A stretch of DNA of 64,000 nucleotides, taken from positions 186,001 to 250,000 of the forward strand of contig NZ_VTGY01000007.1 in NCBI RefSeq assembly GCF_009729075.1. Direction: 5' to 3'. The position numbers and the translations under genes are program-made. Below, in pieces: positions 1-10,742 of this stretch. Below the pieces are notes generated by a model. It was not told where the DNA came from. It made no database searches and worked only from the letters and a program-made list of their open reading frames with translations. Each line of letters starts with the position of its first letter. Position 1 is the stretch's first letter. The stretch comes from Mycolicibacterium sp. CBMA 226. GTDB taxonomy: Bacteria; Actinomycetota; Actinomycetes; Mycobacteriales; Mycobacteriaceae.

Positions 1-568
1 GCATCACCATCGCCTGGATTTCCGCGAACTCCTCCGGGTGCTTCGACCACGCCACCGCCGTCGAGTCAGCGCCCAAACACACTGACAGCAGAGCCTTCTT
101 CATCGCCCCCGTGTCCGGGCGAGCGGCGGCGTATCGCAACGACCCGACGACGTCCCGGTATTCGGTCAGGCCAATGCCGGCGATGCCACCGTTGCCCTGG
201 CCGCTCAGACCGTGGTTGCGCATGTCGTAGGCGAGTACGTTGTAGCCCGCGTCGTGCAGAGCCTTGTACTCGGGCAGGAAGTTCACCTCGAAGCCGCCGA
301 GGCCGCCGAATTCAGGCAGGTGCCCGGGGTAGCCGTAACGGTTTCCGGGAAGGAAGTGGTTGTGGATGATCAGCCGATCGGAATCGGCGGGGATGAACCA
401 GCCCTCCAGAGGGACGCCGTCCATCGACGGGAAGAATACGTCTTCGTAGTCCAGCCCGACCTCGTCAGGGCGCCGCAGAACCGGTGCGCGACGGCCGCCT
501 GTGGTCCCGGTGGTCCACATGGCAACAAAGCTGTCGAACGCTTCCTGGGCTGCTGTGTCGTCGGACAT
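1..568 (-). CDS. alpha/beta hydrolase, C-terminus cut by window edge
   Basis: Reading leftward from an ATG at 568, an open frame of 189 codons runs off the window, so the C-terminal part is missing. The product begins MSDDTAAQEAFDSFVAMW and contains an alpha/beta-hydrolase core: a strand followed by YDMRNHGLSG, the usual oxyanion-side D-x-R-x-H-G-x-S pattern, and then SVCLGADSTA, where the nucleophile elbow would lie. The ATG is preceded by a good ribosome binding site (AAAGGAAG, about 6 nt away). It is divergent from the MmyB-like regulator at 701, which may control it. The substrate cannot be told. The elbow reads CLGADS rather than a clean G-x-S-x-G, so catalytic competence is uncertain. 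Confidence 0.8.
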   Translation of the reverse strand, partial: MSDDTAAQEAFDSFVAMWTTGTTGGRRAPVLRRPDEVGLDYEDVFFPSMDGVPLEGWFIPADSDRLIIHNHFLPGNRYGYPGHLPEFGGLGGFEVNFLPEYKALHDAGYNVLAYDMRNHGLSGQGNGGIAGIGLTEYRDVVGSLRYAAARPDTGAMKKALLSVCLGADSTAVAWSKHPEEFAEIQAMVM

Positions 569-700
569 GAGCGCTTCCTTTCGTCGAAGACTGGGTTCAG
601 AAACGACGGTAGGCCGGAGGTGGCTTGGCGGGCAGGGCCAGTTGAACCAGGGACCAGCAAACCCTCTTTAACGAGCCGCGCGGGCTTTACCCTGAAACAC

Positions 701-1552
701 GTGGACCAGCGCAAGGACATTCGTGACTTCCTGACGTCACGCCGAGCGCGCATCACACCCGAGCAAGCCGGACTTCCTGACTATGGCGCCAAGCGGCGCG
801 TACCGGGGCTCCGCAGGGAAGAGGTGGCGCTGCTTGCCGGGATCAGCGTGGACTACTACACCCGCCTGGAGCGCGGAAACCTCAGCGGCGTATCGGATTC
901 GGTGCTCAACTCGGTGGCGACCGTCCTGCAGCTCGACGAAGCGGAGCGCGCGCACCTCTTCGATCTCGTCAAGGTCCGGCAAGGGCCCCGGCGGACCCCA
1001 CGGCGCGCGGTCACCATTCGCCCCAGCATCCAGCAGATCTTGGACTCGATGGTGGGCGTGCCGGCCTGGGTGAGCAACGACCGTCTCGACATCCTGGCCA
1101 CCAACGCCCTGAGCGCCGAGCTCTACCGCGACGCCATCGATGACGCCCAAGAACCGGCGAACCTCGCCCGTTTCGTGTTCCTGGACCACCGCGCGCGGGA
1201 ATTCTTCGTCGACTGGAATCAGCAGGCCGACAACGCCGTCGCCATCTTGCGCAGCGCCGCCGGACGCGACCCCTACGACGACAGACTCACCCAGCTCATC
1301 GGCGAATTGAGCACGCGCAGTGCCGAATTCCGGGTCCGGTGGGGTGCTCAGATCATCCGGGCACATACGTCGGGACCGAAAACGCTGAACCATCCCGCGG
1401 TCGGCCAACTCGATCTGACCTTCGACGGCCTGGAGTTGGCGGCCGATCCAGGGCTGACGCTGTATGCCATGACCGCGGAACCGAATTCAACGACGGCGGA
1501 GCGACTCGGTCTGCTGGGGACGCTCGCAGCAACGAGGCAATCAGGCCGTTGA
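701..1552 (+). CDS. helix-turn-helix regulator, MmyB-like ligand-binding type
   Basis: The protein has 283 residues if it starts at the GTG at 701, which sits just before the conserved QRKDIRDFLTSRRARI start of this family. The open frame extends upstream to 212, but that part lies antisense to the hydrolase and is not protein-like. An XRE-type helix-turn-helix occupies about residues 30-90 (LRREEVALLAGISVDYYTRL). A C-terminal region from about residue 100 resembles the MmyB transcription-regulator ligand-binding domain (PAWVSNDRLDILATNALS). Such proteins usually repress a neighbouring oxidoreductase or hydrolase, so the divergent gene at 568 is the natural target. It ends 12 bp inside the 3' end of the convergent membrane gene. 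Confidence 0.85.
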   Translation: MDQRKDIRDFLTSRRARITPEQAGLPDYGAKRRVPGLRREEVALLAGISVDYYTRLERGNLSGVSDSVLNSVATVLQLDEAERAHLFDLVKVRQGPRRTPRRAVTIRPSIQQILDSMVGVPAWVSNDRLDILATNALSAELYRDAIDDAQEPANLARFVFLDHRAREFFVDWNQQADNAVAILRSAAGRDPYDDRLTQLIGELSTRSAEFRVRWGAQIIRAHTSGPKTLNHPAVGQLDLTFDGLELAADPGLTLYAMTAEPNSTTAERLGLLGTLAATRQSGR

Positions 1553-2113
1553 CCGGCGTGGCCGCACCAACAGGGCAGCCACCAGGAAGCACACCGCCCC
1601 GACGAAGGTCCCGAAGTTGGCCAGCCACTCGTCGACCGTCACGCCGCTCTTGCGGACGAACGCTGCCAGCGCCGAGACCTCGAACGCGACGCAGCCCATC
1701 ATGTTGATCCAGGACGCCTGCCAGTCAACGGATTTCGGCGACCACAGGCCGACGAGCATGACCGCCAGCAGACCGCTGAGCAGGAAGGCCAGTGAGCCGG
1801 CGGCGTCGGGCGCCCAGACATAGCGACGTTCGGCGAGCACGGCGTGCGCCCACACCGACGCGCCCGTGCTGACGTTGAAGAGCACGGTGCCCATGAATTG
1901 GATTGCCGCCGACCACCATTGAATGCCCGGCGGCGCCAGCACGTACTGCATCAGCGCCGCGGTGGTGAAGAACCACGATCCGATGAAGCACAGTACGTTC
2001 GTCGCACCTGCCCCGGCCGCCGAGGGGAACCCCGGGACCGTGGCCAGCGCGAAGAACGCCGAACCGACGGCGAACAGCCAGCACTGCCTGGTGAGGGTGG
2101 CAAGGCCATTCAT
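1541..2113 (-). CDS. small integral membrane protein, YrhK-like
   Basis: The product has 190 residues and five to six hydrophobic segments. Two of them carry the G-S/T-F-x-(F/C)-x-x-A pattern seen in YrhK-domain proteins (FIGSWFFTTAALMQ near residue 40 and FGTFVGAVCFLVAALLV near the C-terminus). I chose the ATG at 2113, which gives a clean start 13 nt after the leuB stop; a GTG at 2122 is possible. It is the last gene of a serA-leuB-membrane-protein run, so it is probably co-transcribed with amino-acid biosynthesis genes. Its function is unknown, and the YrhK assignment is from pattern only. Confidence 0.7.
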   Translation of the reverse strand: MNGLATLTRQCWLFAVGSAFFALATVPGFPSAAGAGATNVLCFIGSWFFTTAALMQYVLAPPGIQWWSAAIQFMGTVLFNVSTGASVWAHAVLAERRYVWAPDAAGSLAFLLSGLLAVMLVGLWSPKSVDWQASWINMMGCVAFEVSALAAFVRKSGVTVDEWLANFGTFVGAVCFLVAALLVRPRRSTA

Positions 2114-2126
2114 GCCGGTCACGGGA

Positions 2127-3137
2127 CTAGAGGAAGCTACGGATCCGCTCGCCGGTCTCCGTCGTCGACAGTTTGGCGTCGCCGCGCGTCGAAAGATGCT
2201 CGGCCACAGCCTTGTCCACGCGAGCCGCGGCTTCGGTCTCACCGAGGTGAGTCAGCAGTAGCGCCACGCTCATGATGGCTGCGGTCGGATCGGCCAGACC
2301 CTGGCCGGCGATATCGGGCGCGCTGCCGTGCACCGGCTCGAACATCGACGGGTTGGTGCCCGTCGCATCGATGTTGCCCGATGCGGCCAGGCCGATGCCG
2401 CCCGAGACGGCCGCGGCCAGGTCGGTGATGATGTCGCCGAACAAGTTGTCGGTGACGATCACGTCGAAGCGGCCCGGATCGGTGACCATGTGGATGGTCG
2501 CGGCATCGATGTGCTGGTACGCGGTCTCGACGTCCGGGTACTCGGTGGCGATCTCATCGACCGTGCGCTTCCACAGCGAACCGGCGTACGCCAGCACGTT
2601 GTTCTTGTGCACCAGCGTCAGGTGCTTACGCCGGGTACGCGCCTTCTCGAACGCGTAGCGCACGACGCGCTCGACACCGAACCGCGTGTTGGTGGACACC
2701 TCGGTGGCCACCTCGTGCGGGGTGCCGACGCGGATGGCGCCACCGGTGCCCGTGTACGGACCCTCGGTGCCCTCGCGCACGACGACGAAGTCGATGTCGG
2801 GGTTGCCGGCCAGCGGGCTGTCGACGCCGGCGAACAGCCGCGACGGCCGCAGGTTCACGTGGTGATCCAGGGCGAACCGCATGGTCAGCAGCAGACCGCG
2901 CTCGAGCACGCCGCTGGGCACCGACGGATCGCCGATGGCGCCCAACAGGATCGCGTCGTGCGTCTTGAGCTCGTCGATCATGCCGTCGGGCAGGGTCTCG
3001 CCGGTCTCGTGGTAGCGCTTGGCACCCACGTTGTACTCGGTGCGCTCGACACCCGGCAGCACGACGTCGAGGACCTTGAGTGCCTCGTCGATGACCTCGG
3101 GGCCGATACCGTCACCGGCGATGACGGCGAGCTTCAC
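2127..3137 (-). CDS. leuB: 3-isopropylmalate dehydrogenase
   Basis: LeuB oxidises and decarboxylates 3-isopropylmalate with NAD+ in leucine biosynthesis, in the cytosol. The 336-residue product has the same length as the M. tuberculosis enzyme and begins [15 protein letters not shown]. It retains the isocitrate/isopropylmalate dehydrogenase signature ([19 protein letters not shown]), the catalytic Tyr/Lys region ([10 protein letters not shown] and LVHKNNVL) and the NAD-binding GSAPDIAG loop. It starts with GTG, overlapping the serA stop by 4 nt (GTGA), so the two genes are probably translationally coupled in a serine/leucine operon. Confidence 0.97.
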   Translation of the reverse strand: MKLAVIAGDGIGPEVIDEALKVLDVVLPGVERTEYNVGAKRYHETGETLPDGMIDELKTHDAILLGAIGDPSVPSGVLERGLLLTMRFALDHHVNLRPSRLFAGVDSPLAGNPDIDFVVVREGTEGPYTGTGGAIRVGTPHEVATEVSTNTRFGVERVVRYAFEKARTRRKHLTLVHKNNVLAYAGSLWKRTVDEIATEYPDVETAYQHIDAATIHMVTDPGRFDVIVTDNLFGDIITDLAAAVSGGIGLAASGNIDATGTNPSMFEPVHGSAPDIAGQGLADPTAAIMSVALLLTHLGETEAAARVDKAVAEHLSTRGDAKLSTTETGERIRSFL

Positions 3138-4720
3138 GACAGGTCCACCAGTTCCAGCGTGGTCGCGCCGACGGCCTCGCCGATCGCGCCCAGCACGTCG
3201 GCCGGCACCTCGCGGTCCAGCCGCAGCATGACCGTCGCGCCCGAGCCGTCAGCCGACTGTGACATCTGAGCGGCCAGGATGTTGACGTCGGCGCCACCGA
3301 GCAGGGTGCCGATCTTGCCCAGGGCACCGGGCTGATCGGCGTAATTGAGGATCAGGTTGATGCCCTCGGCACGCAGGTCCAGGTTGCGGCCGTTGATCTG
3401 CACGACCTTCTCGACCAGCTGGGGACCGCTCAGCGTGCCCGACACGTTGACGACCGAGCCGTCGGCGGCCACGGCGCGCACGCCGACGACGCTGCGGTGG
3501 TTGGGGCTTTCCGTCTCGGTGGTGAGGGCGGCCTCGACGCCCCGCTCAGCGGCCAGGGCCGGTGCGTTGACGAACGTCACCTGGTCCTCGATGACGGCCG
3601 AGAACAGGCCGCGCATCGCCGAAAGCTTCAGAATCTCAACGTCTTCCGACGCCAGCTCGCCGAGCACCTCCACGTTCAGCGAAGCCGGCAGCGCCGGTGC
3701 CAGGGCACCGACCAGCAGACCCAGCTTGCGCACCAGGTCGAGCCACGGCGCGACCTCTTCACCGACGACACCGCCACCGACGTTGACGGCGTCCGGCACG
3801 AACTCGCCGGCCAAGGCCAGCTTCACGCTCGCGGCGACGTCGGTGCCGGCGCGGTCCTGGGCCTCTTCGGTGGAGGCACCCAGGTGCGGGGTCACGACGA
3901 CCTGCGGCAGCTCGAACAGCGGGCTGTCCGTGCAGGGCTCGGTGGCGAACACATCGAGACCGGCGCCGCGGACGTGGCCGCTGGTGATCGCGTCGGCCAG
4001 GGCCTGCTCGTCGATGAGGCCACCGCGGGCCGCGTTGACGATGATGACGCCCGGCCTGGTCTTGGCCAGCGCTTCCTTGTTGATCAGGCCGGCGGTTTCC
4101 TTGGTCTTGGGCAGATGCACCGAGATGAAATCAGCGCGACCCAAAAGCTCGTCGAGGCTCAGCAGCTCGATGCCCAGCTGGGCGGCGCGGGCCTGCGACA
4201 CGTAGGGGTCGTAGGCGACGATGTGCGCGCCGAACGCGGCCAGACGCTGTGCGACGAGCTGGCCGATGCGGCCCATACCCACGACGCCGACCGTCTTGCC
4301 ATAGATCTCGGTGCCGGAGAACTTGGAGCGCTTCCAGGTGTGCTCACGCAACGTGGCGTCGGCGGCCGGAATCTGACGGGCCGTCGCGAGCAGCAACGCG
4401 AGGGCGTGCTCGGCGGCGCTGTGGATGTTCGACGTCGGGGCGTTGACGACCAGCACGCCACGCGCGGTGGCAGCGTCGACGTCGACGTTGTCGAGGCCCA
4501 CGCCGGCGCGGGCGACGATCTTGAGCTTGGGTGCCGCGGCCAGCACCTCGGCATCCACCGTGGTGGCCGAGCGCACCAGCAGGGCGTCGGCATCCGGAAC
4601 GGCGGCCAGCAGCTTTTCGCGGTCGGGTCCGTCGACCCAACGGACCTCTACCTGGTCGCCGAGGGCGGCGACGGTCGATTCGGCGAGTTTGTCAGCGATG
4701 AGTACGACAGGAAGGCTCAC
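3134..4720 (-). CDS. serA: D-3-phosphoglycerate dehydrogenase
   Basis: SerA performs the first step of serine biosynthesis, oxidising 3-phosphoglycerate with NAD+. The 528-residue product matches the long mycobacterial type: substrate and Rossmann domains ([11 protein letters not shown]), catalytic Arg in [10 protein letters not shown], Glu in [10 protein letters not shown] and His in [12 protein letters not shown], then an intervening allosteric domain and a C-terminal ACT domain ([19 protein letters not shown]) that binds serine for feedback inhibition. I chose the GTG at 4720 ([12 protein letters not shown]) because it gives exactly the length of the M. tuberculosis protein; a second GTG two codons upstream (4726) is also open. 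It is the first gene of the run with leuB. Confidence 0.97.
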   Translation of the reverse strand: MSLPVVLIADKLAESTVAALGDQVEVRWVDGPDREKLLAAVPDADALLVRSATTVDAEVLAAAPKLKIVARAGVGLDNVDVDAATARGVLVVNAPTSNIHSAAEHALALLLATARQIPAADATLREHTWKRSKFSGTEIYGKTVGVVGMGRIGQLVAQRLAAFGAHIVAYDPYVSQARAAQLGIELLSLDELLGRADFISVHLPKTKETAGLINKEALAKTRPGVIIVNAARGGLIDEQALADAITSGHVRGAGLDVFATEPCTDSPLFELPQVVVTPHLGASTEEAQDRAGTDVAASVKLALAGEFVPDAVNVGGGVVGEEVAPWLDLVRKLGLLVGALAPALPASLNVEVLGELASEDVEILKLSAMRGLFSAVIEDQVTFVNAPALAAERGVEAALTTETESPNHRSVVGVRAVAADGSVVNVSGTLSGPQLVEKVVQINGRNLDLRAEGINLILNYADQPGALGKIGTLLGGADVNILAAQMSQSADGSGATVMLRLDREVPADVLGAIGEAVGATTLELVDLS

Positions 4721-4804
4721 GCGCACAGACTAGTGGGCGGCATGGCCGCCCTACCAATCGCGGTTGCCTTGAACTGGGTTGTCGCCATCCGTCTCTACCA
4801 TCGA

Positions 4805-6268
4805 GTGGTGGACGTCACCGTTGTCGGTAGTGGACCCAACGGACTGGCCGCGGCCGTCATCTGCGCCCGAGCAGGGCTGTCGGTTCGCGTCATCGAAGGC
4901 CAGCCGACCCCCGGCGGCGGTGCCCGCAGTGCCCCGGACCCGGAATATCCAGGCGTTTTGCACGATGTCTGCTCGGCGGTGCATCCGCTTGGCGTGGCGT
5001 CGCCCTTCTTCGCGGAGTTCGACCTGGCCGCTCGCGGTGTGCAGATGGTGACGCCCGAGATCTCGTACGCCAATCCCCTGCCTCTCGGGGCGAGCGGAGC
5101 GACGGGGAAGGCTTCCGGCCGCGCGGCCATCGCCTATCGCTCGCTGGACCGCACCTGCGCCGAGCTCGAACACGGCTCGTCCTGGCGCCGGTTACTGGGC
5201 CCGCTAGTCGAGCACGTCGACGGCGTGCTCGGTTTCTTTCTCGGCGACAAGCGGTCCCTGCCACCAGACCTGCCGAGCACCGTGCGTGCCGGGCTGCGGG
5301 TGCTGGCCCAGGGCAGCCCGGCCTGGGGGCTGCTGTGCGGCGACGACGCCCAGGCGCTGTTCACCGGCGTCGGCACCCACGCCATCCACCCGATCCCGTC
5401 GCCCGTCAACAGCGGCGCGGGCATCATGCTCGGCACCGTCGCGCACACGGCGGGCTGGCCGATCCCCGTCGGCGGCACCCAGACGATCACCGATGCGTTG
5501 ATCGCCGACCTGCGCGCGCACGGCGGTGAGCTGATCACCGGCTCCCCCGTCACCAGCCCGCCCGACGGCGTCGTCATCTACGACACGTCGCCGACCGCGC
5601 TGCTCGACATCTACGGAACAGCCGTGCCAGCCAGGTACGCAAAAGCACTGCACCGCTACAAGTTCGGTCCTGGTGTCTGCAAGATCGACTTCGTGCTCTC
5701 GGGCGACGTCCCCTGGCGTGATCCGCGGATGGCGTCGTCACCCACCGTTCATCTCGGTGGCACCCGGGCCCAGATGGCGCACGCCGAACGCGAGATCTGG
5801 CAGGGCCGCCACGCCGAACACCCCATGACGTTGGCCTCGCTGCCGCACCTGGCCGATCCGTCACGCGTCGACGCCCAGGGCCGTCGGCCACTGTGGACGT
5901 ACTGCCACGTCCCCGCCGGCTCGACCCTCGACCAGACCGAGACCGTCATCGCGCTATTCGAGGATGCCGCACCGGGTTTCCGCGACCTGGTGCTGGCGGC
6001 ACGCGTGGTGCCGGCCGCCGAAATGTCGCGGCACAACGCCAATTACGTCGGTGGCGACATCATCGTCGGCGGCGCGACGCTCACGGCCGCGATGATCGGG
6101 CCGACGCTGCGGACCAACCCGTGGACCACCCCGATCCCCAAGGCGTACCTGTGTTCGTCGGCCACCCCGCCGGGAACCGGCGTGCACGGCATGGCCGGCC
6201 TGTACGCCGCCCGAACCGTGCTGCGTCGTGAATTCGGAGTGAAGACGCTGCCGTCGCTCGCGCCATAG
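4805..6268 (+). CDS. FAD-dependent oxidoreductase of the phytoene desaturase-like family
   Basis: The start is the GTG pair at 4805/4808, directly before the dinucleotide-binding motif VTVVGSGPNGLAAAVICARAG; the frame is open much further upstream, but there it is antisense to serA. The protein has about 487 residues. After the Rossmann motif comes the flavin-contact segment EGQPTPGGGARS, and near the C-terminus the second FAD motif region AYLCSSATPPGTGVHGMAGLYAARTVL. This is the layout of the CrtI/amine-oxidase-like NAD(P)/FAD oxidoreductases. No carotenoid gene lies nearby, so a carotenoid substrate cannot be claimed. Its stop codon overlaps the upstream edge of the flavodoxin-like gene, suggesting the two are co-transcribed. 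Confidence 0.85.
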   Translation: MVDVTVVGSGPNGLAAAVICARAGLSVRVIEGQPTPGGGARSAPDPEYPGVLHDVCSAVHPLGVASPFFAEFDLAARGVQMVTPEISYANPLPLGASGATGKASGRAAIAYRSLDRTCAELEHGSSWRRLLGPLVEHVDGVLGFFLGDKRSLPPDLPSTVRAGLRVLAQGSPAWGLLCGDDAQALFTGVGTHAIHPIPSPVNSGAGIMLGTVAHTAGWPIPVGGTQTITDALIADLRAHGGELITGSPVTSPPDGVVIYDTSPTALLDIYGTAVPARYAKALHRYKFGPGVCKIDFVLSGDVPWRDPRMASSPTVHLGGTRAQMAHAEREIWQGRHAEHPMTLASLPHLADPSRVDAQGRRPLWTYCHVPAGSTLDQTETVIALFEDAAPGFRDLVLAARVVPAAEMSRHNANYVGGDIIVGGATLTAAMIGPTLRTNPWTTPIPKAYLCSSATPPGTGVHGMAGLYAARTVLRREFGVKTLPSLAP

Positions 6269-6282
6269 TGTTGGCTTGGCTC

Positions 6283-6882
6283 ATGGCCAAGCTTTCTGTG
6301 ATCTATTACTCGGCAACCGGGCACGGCACTTCCATGGCGCAGCGCGTCGCGAGCACCGCCGAATCGTGCGGCGCCGAGGTGCGCCTGCGGCCCGTCGCCG
6401 AGACCGCAGACCCGCAGTCCTTCGCCCACAACCCGGCGTGGACCGCGAATTACGAAGCGACCAAAGACCTTCCGGCCGCGACCGGTGACGACATCGTCTG
6501 GGCCGACGCGGTGATCTTCGGCTCGCCGACTCGCTTCGGCTCGGTGGCGTCGCAGCTGCGCGAGTTCCTGGATTCGCTCGGCGGACTCTGGTCGCAGGGC
6601 GTGCTGGCAGACAAGATCTACGCCGGTTTCACCTCGACCAACACCGCGCACGGCGGCCAAGAGACGACGCTGCTGTCGCTGTACATCACGCTGATGCACT
6701 GGGGCGGCATCATCGTCCCGCCCGGCTACACCGACCCGCTCAAGTTCGCCGACGGCAACCCGTACGGCGTGAGCCTGCTGGCCAACCACGACAACATCCG
6801 GCAGTTCGACGACAACACCTACGCGGCGCTGGACCACCTGGCGCGGCGGGTCGTGTCGGTCGCGGACAAGCTGAGCGACTAG
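6283..6882 (+). CDS. flavodoxin-fold NAD(P)H:quinone oxidoreductase-like protein (WrbA type)
   Basis: The ATG at 6283 gives a 199-residue protein starting MAKLSVIYYSATGHGTSMA, in which the S/T-x-T-G-x-x motif is the FMN-phosphate loop. The central segment VIFGSPTRFGSVASQLREFLD is the typical WrbA/flavodoxin FMN-binding loop, and TSTNTAHGGQETTLLSLYITL with HWGGIIVPPGY is characteristic of the WrbA family. The likely role is two-electron reduction of quinones with NAD(P)H. An in-frame GTG at 6268 overlaps the stop of the FAD oxidoreductase by 1 nt, but the ATG fits family N-termini better. The two flavoproteins probably form one transcript. Confidence 0.88.
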   Translation: MAKLSVIYYSATGHGTSMAQRVASTAESCGAEVRLRPVAETADPQSFAHNPAWTANYEATKDLPAATGDDIVWADAVIFGSPTRFGSVASQLREFLDSLGGLWSQGVLADKIYAGFTSTNTAHGGQETTLLSLYITLMHWGGIIVPPGYTDPLKFADGNPYGVSLLANHDNIRQFDDNTYAALDHLARRVVSVADKLSD

Positions 6883-6978
6883 GCATTCGCAGTCCCGGCG
6901 TGTCGTGCGTATCTGACTGCGGCGCGTCGTCTCTCCTGTGGCACTTGCGATTTGAGGCCGTCATCCTCGGCTGACAAT

Positions 6979-7013
6979 GTCACCATGCGCTGACAACGTC
7001 AGCGCATGGTGAC
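6979..7013. repeat. perfect 16-bp inverted repeat between convergent genes
   Basis: The arms GTCACCATGCGCTGAC (6979-6994) and GTCAGCGCATGGTGAC (6998-7013) are exactly complementary around a 3-nt AAC loop. No T-run follows on either side. The left boundary overlaps a small palindrome, TGACA-A-TGTCA (6972-6982), of the kind bound by TetR-type repressors. It may be a terminator for the flavodoxin-like gene or a protein-binding site. The rest of 6883-7154 holds only this element and the hairpin at 7085-7131. Confidence 0.6.
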
Positions 7014-7084
7014 GACTCCCGGTGCGAGTGTGGGTAGACAGAGGTCACGAGAAATTGGCGTCAGAACGCCGATGTAGACCGAAA

Positions 7085-7131
7085 GGCCAGTTACTGCACG
7101 CTTTTTCGTGAATAGCGTGCGGTAACTGGCC
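7085..7131 (-). terminator. terminator-like hairpin after ilvC
   Basis: Seventeen-base arms (GGCCAGTTACTGCACGC and GCGTGCGGTAACTGGCC) pair with one G-U wobble around a 13-nt loop. On the minus strand the hairpin begins 24 nt beyond the ilvC stop codon and is followed by TTTC. It probably ends the ilvBNC transcript. Confidence 0.65.
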
Positions 7132-7154
7132 AGTCGGAATCTGAGCGTCGGAGA

Positions 7155-8225
<1,071 letters not shown>

Positions 8226-8732
8226 TTACTTGGCCGCGCCGATGCCGCGCGGGCCGCGCGCCAGCGAGACCACACCGGACTGCACCAGCTCGCGAATACC
8301 ATACGGCTCCAGCACTCGCAGCAATGCGTCGAGCTTCTCCTGGGTGCCGGTGGCCTCGACGGTCAACGACTCGGTCGACACGTCGACGACCTTCGCGCGG
8401 AACAGGTTGACCGCCTCGATCACCTGACCACGGGTGGTGGCGTCCGCCCGCACCTTGATCAGCGCCAGCTCGCGGGAGACGGAGTTGTCCGGTTCCTGCT
8501 CGACGATCTTGATGACGTTGATCAGCTTGTTGAGCTGCTTGGTGATCTGCTCCAGCGGCAGCTGCTCTTCGACCGAGACCACGATGGTCATGCGGGACAT
8601 GTTCTTCTGCTCGGTGGCGCCGACCGCCAGCGACTGGATGTTGAAGCCACGCCGGGAGAACAGTGCCGCCACGCGGGCGAGCACACCGGGGGTGTCTTCG
8701 ACGAGAACCGACAATGTGTGAGTGGTCGTCAT
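8226..8732 (-). CDS. ilvN: acetolactate synthase, small (regulatory) subunit
   Basis: The product has 168 residues, the same as the M. tuberculosis protein. IlvN binds the catalytic subunit IlvB, activates it and confers valine feedback inhibition. The N-terminal ACT domain is clear (THTLSVLVEDTPGVLARVAALFSRRG), followed by a second ACT-like C-terminal domain ending in GVVSLARGPRGIGAAK. The ATG at 8732 lies only 4 nt after the ilvB stop, so translation is probably coupled. An upstream open extension to 8921 is antisense-like noise inside ilvB. Confidence 0.96.
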   Translation of the reverse strand: MTTTHTLSVLVEDTPGVLARVAALFSRRGFNIQSLAVGATEQKNMSRMTIVVSVEEQLPLEQITKQLNKLINVIKIVEQEPDNSVSRELALIKVRADATTRGQVIEAVNLFRAKVVDVSTESLTVEATGTQEKLDALLRVLEPYGIRELVQSGVVSLARGPRGIGAAK

Positions 8733-8736
8733 GGCC

Positions 8737-10569
8737 TTACACCTGATCCTCGTTGTCGAACAGCGGACGGATATCACGCGCCGCCATGATCTCGTCATTG
8801 CTGGTGCCGGCGGCGACCATCGGCCACACCTGGGCGTCGGCCCCGACGATGAAGTCGATGACGACGGGGCGGTCGTTGATCTCGCGGGCCTGCCGGATGA
8901 CGTCCTCGACGTCCTCGGCACGCTCGCAGCGCAGCCCCACGCAACCCAGTGCCTCGGCCAGCATCACGAAGTCCGGGATGCGGTGCGAGTGGGTGGACAG
9001 GTTGGTCTGGCTGTAACGCTCGTCGTAGAACAGCGTCTGCCACTGGCGCACCATGCCCAGGTTGCCGTTGTTGATCAGCGCAACCTTGATCGGGGCCCCT
9101 TCGAGGGCGCAGGTGGCCAGCTCCTGGTTGGTCATCTGGAAGCAGCCGTCGCCGTCGATGGCCCACACCTCGGCCTCCGGACGGGCGAACTTGGCGCCCA
9201 TCGCGGCCGGGATGGAGAAGCCCATGGTGCCGAGGCCACCCGAGTTCAGCCAGGTCTTCGGGTTCTCGTACTTGATGAACTGCGCGGCCCACATCTGGTG
9301 CTGACCGACGCCCGCGACGTACAGCGCGTCCGGCCCGGCGATCTGCCCCAGCTTCTCGATGACGTACTCCGGCGACAGGCTGCCGTCGCTCTGGGGGCCG
9401 TAGCTCAGCGGGTACGTCTCCTTGATGCCCTTCAGGTAGGTCCACCAGTCGGCCAGGTCCAGCGTGTCGGCGGCAACACCGTCACGACGCAGCGCCCCGA
9501 GAAGGTCGACGATGACGTTCTTGATGTCACCGACGATCGGCACGTCGGCGTGCCGGTTCTTGCCGATCTCGGCAGGGTCGATGTCGGCGTGGATCACCTT
9601 GGCGTCGGGCGCGAACGACGACAGCTGGCCGGTGACCCGGTCGTCGAAGCGGGTGCCGAGGGCGATCAGCAGGTCGCTCTTCTGCAGCGCGGCCACGGCC
9701 GACACCGTGCCGTGCATGCCGGGCATGCCCATGTGCTGCGGGTGGCTGTCCGGGAACGCGCCGCGCGCCATCAGGGTCGTGACGACGGGGATGCCGGTCA
9801 GCTCAGCGAGTTCCAGCAGCTCCGCGGACGCCTCGCCGCGGATGACGCCGCCGCCGACGTACAGCACAGGCTTGTGCGACGCCGCGATCAGCTTCGCGGC
9901 TTCGCGCACCTGACGGCTGTGCGGCTTGGTGTTGGGCTTGTAGCCGGGCAGGTCGATGACCGGCGGCCAGCTGAAGGTGCACTGACCCTGCAGCACGTCC
10001 TTCGGGATGTCGACGAGGACGGCGCCGGGACGGCCCGAGGCAGCGATGTGGAACGCCTCGGCGATGACCTTGGCGATGTCGTCACCGTTGCGGACCAGGA
10101 AGTTGTGCTTCGTGATCGGCATGGTGATGCCGGAGATGTCGGCTTCCTGGAAGGCGTCGGTGCCGATCAGCCCGCGGCCGACCTGGCCGGTGATCGCAAC
10201 GACCGGGATCGAGTCCATCTGGGCGTCGGCCAGCGGCGTGACCAGGTTGGTGGCACCGGGACCCGAGGTGGCCATCATCACGCCGACCTTGCCGGTGGCA
10301 TGTGCGTAGCCCGACGCGGCGTGGCCGGCGCCCTGCTCGTGCCGCACCAGGACATGGCGCACCTTCTTCGAGTCGAATAGCGGGTCGTAGACCGGCAGCA
10401 CAGCACCGCCGGGGATGCCGAAGATGGTGTCGACATCGAGTTCCTCGAGCGACCGGACGACGGCCTGGGCGCCGGTCATCTGTTGCGGGGCAACGATTCT
10501 CGGCTGGCCGTTGACAGCACCGTGCTGCTGCGGCGTCGACTCTGGCGGTCGCGTGGTGGGTGCGCTCAC
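8737..10569 (-). CDS. ilvB: acetolactate synthase, catalytic subunit
   Basis: IlvB condenses pyruvate with pyruvate or 2-oxobutyrate using thiamine diphosphate, the first common step of branched-chain amino-acid synthesis. The product has 610 residues from the GTG at 10569 ([10 protein letters not shown]), chosen by comparison with mycobacterial IlvB1; a further 14 codons upstream are open but run into the attenuator. Key features are the catalytic Glu78 in [14 protein letters not shown], the central domain [22 protein letters not shown], and the ThDP/Mg motif [12 protein letters not shown]...NNGNLG. It is the first structural gene of ilvBNC and is preceded by a leader peptide and attenuator. 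Confidence 0.97.
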   Translation of the reverse strand: MSAPTTRPPESTPQQHGAVNGQPRIVAPQQMTGAQAVVRSLEELDVDTIFGIPGGAVLPVYDPLFDSKKVRHVLVRHEQGAGHAASGYAHATGKVGVMMATSGPGATNLVTPLADAQMDSIPVVAITGQVGRGLIGTDAFQEADISGITMPITKHNFLVRNGDDIAKVIAEAFHIAASGRPGAVLVDIPKDVLQGQCTFSWPPVIDLPGYKPNTKPHSRQVREAAKLIAASHKPVLYVGGGVIRGEASAELLELAELTGIPVVTTLMARGAFPDSHPQHMGMPGMHGTVSAVAALQKSDLLIALGTRFDDRVTGQLSSFAPDAKVIHADIDPAEIGKNRHADVPIVGDIKNVIVDLLGALRRDGVAADTLDLADWWTYLKGIKETYPLSYGPQSDGSLSPEYVIEKLGQIAGPDALYVAGVGQHQMWAAQFIKYENPKTWLNSGGLGTMGFSIPAAMGAKFARPEAEVWAIDGDGCFQMTNQELATCALEGAPIKVALINNGNLGMVRQWQTLFYDERYSQTNLSTHSHRIPDFVMLAEALGCVGLRCERAEDVEDVIRQAREINDRPVVIDFIVGADAQVWPMVAAGTSNDEIMAARDIRPLFDNEDQV

Positions 10570-10613
10570 TCTTGTCCTCTTGATCGTGTTCGGTTTGGCG
10601 TTCTCGGGCAAAC

Positions 10614-10651
10614 AAAAAACCCCCGTCAGCGTGGGTGGCTGTACGAGGGTT
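10614..10651 (-). terminator. ilvB attenuator terminator
   Basis: On the minus strand AACCCTCGT (from 10651 down) pairs with ACGGGGGTT (ending at 10618), nine base pairs with one G-U, followed by six T residues (10619-10614). This is a textbook intrinsic terminator, unusual for mycobacteria. It lies between the leader peptide and ilvB, so it can only be an attenuator. Leader bases 10710-10719 and 10661-10670 are exact 10-nt complements (TGCTTGTAGT and ACTACAAGCA), giving an alternative hairpin that ribosome position would control. Confidence 0.85.
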
Positions 10652-10687
10652 GCGCGTCGATGCTTGTAGTCGGCTTACTCAGCCTGG

Positions 10688-10735
10688 TCACGCACCAACG
10701 CGCCCAGTTACTACAAGCAATCCCGAGTTCTGCAT
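10688..10735 (-). CDS. ilvB leader peptide, 15 residues
   Basis: The frame reads MQNSGLLVVTGRVGA and stops at TGA 10688-10690. It contains the run Leu-Leu-Val-Val (TTG CTT GTA GTA), the regulatory codons expected for a branched-chain amino-acid attenuator; these codons are themselves the 5' strand of the 10-bp leader hairpin. It lies between a promoter and an intrinsic terminator. Slow translation at scarce Leu or Val would leave this strand occupied and favour read-through into ilvB. Attenuation is known for ilvBNC of Corynebacterium glutamicum; here it is inferred from sequence. Confidence 0.85.
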   Translation of the reverse strand: MQNSGLLVVTGRVGA

Positions 10736-10742
10736 GGCAAGG

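Noticed and set aside
3497..4804. Upstream open extension in frame with the FAD oxidoreductase gene
   Set aside because: It lies antisense to serA, has the arginine/glycine-rich look of a GC-rich shadow frame, and the FAD motif starts right after the GTG at 4805.
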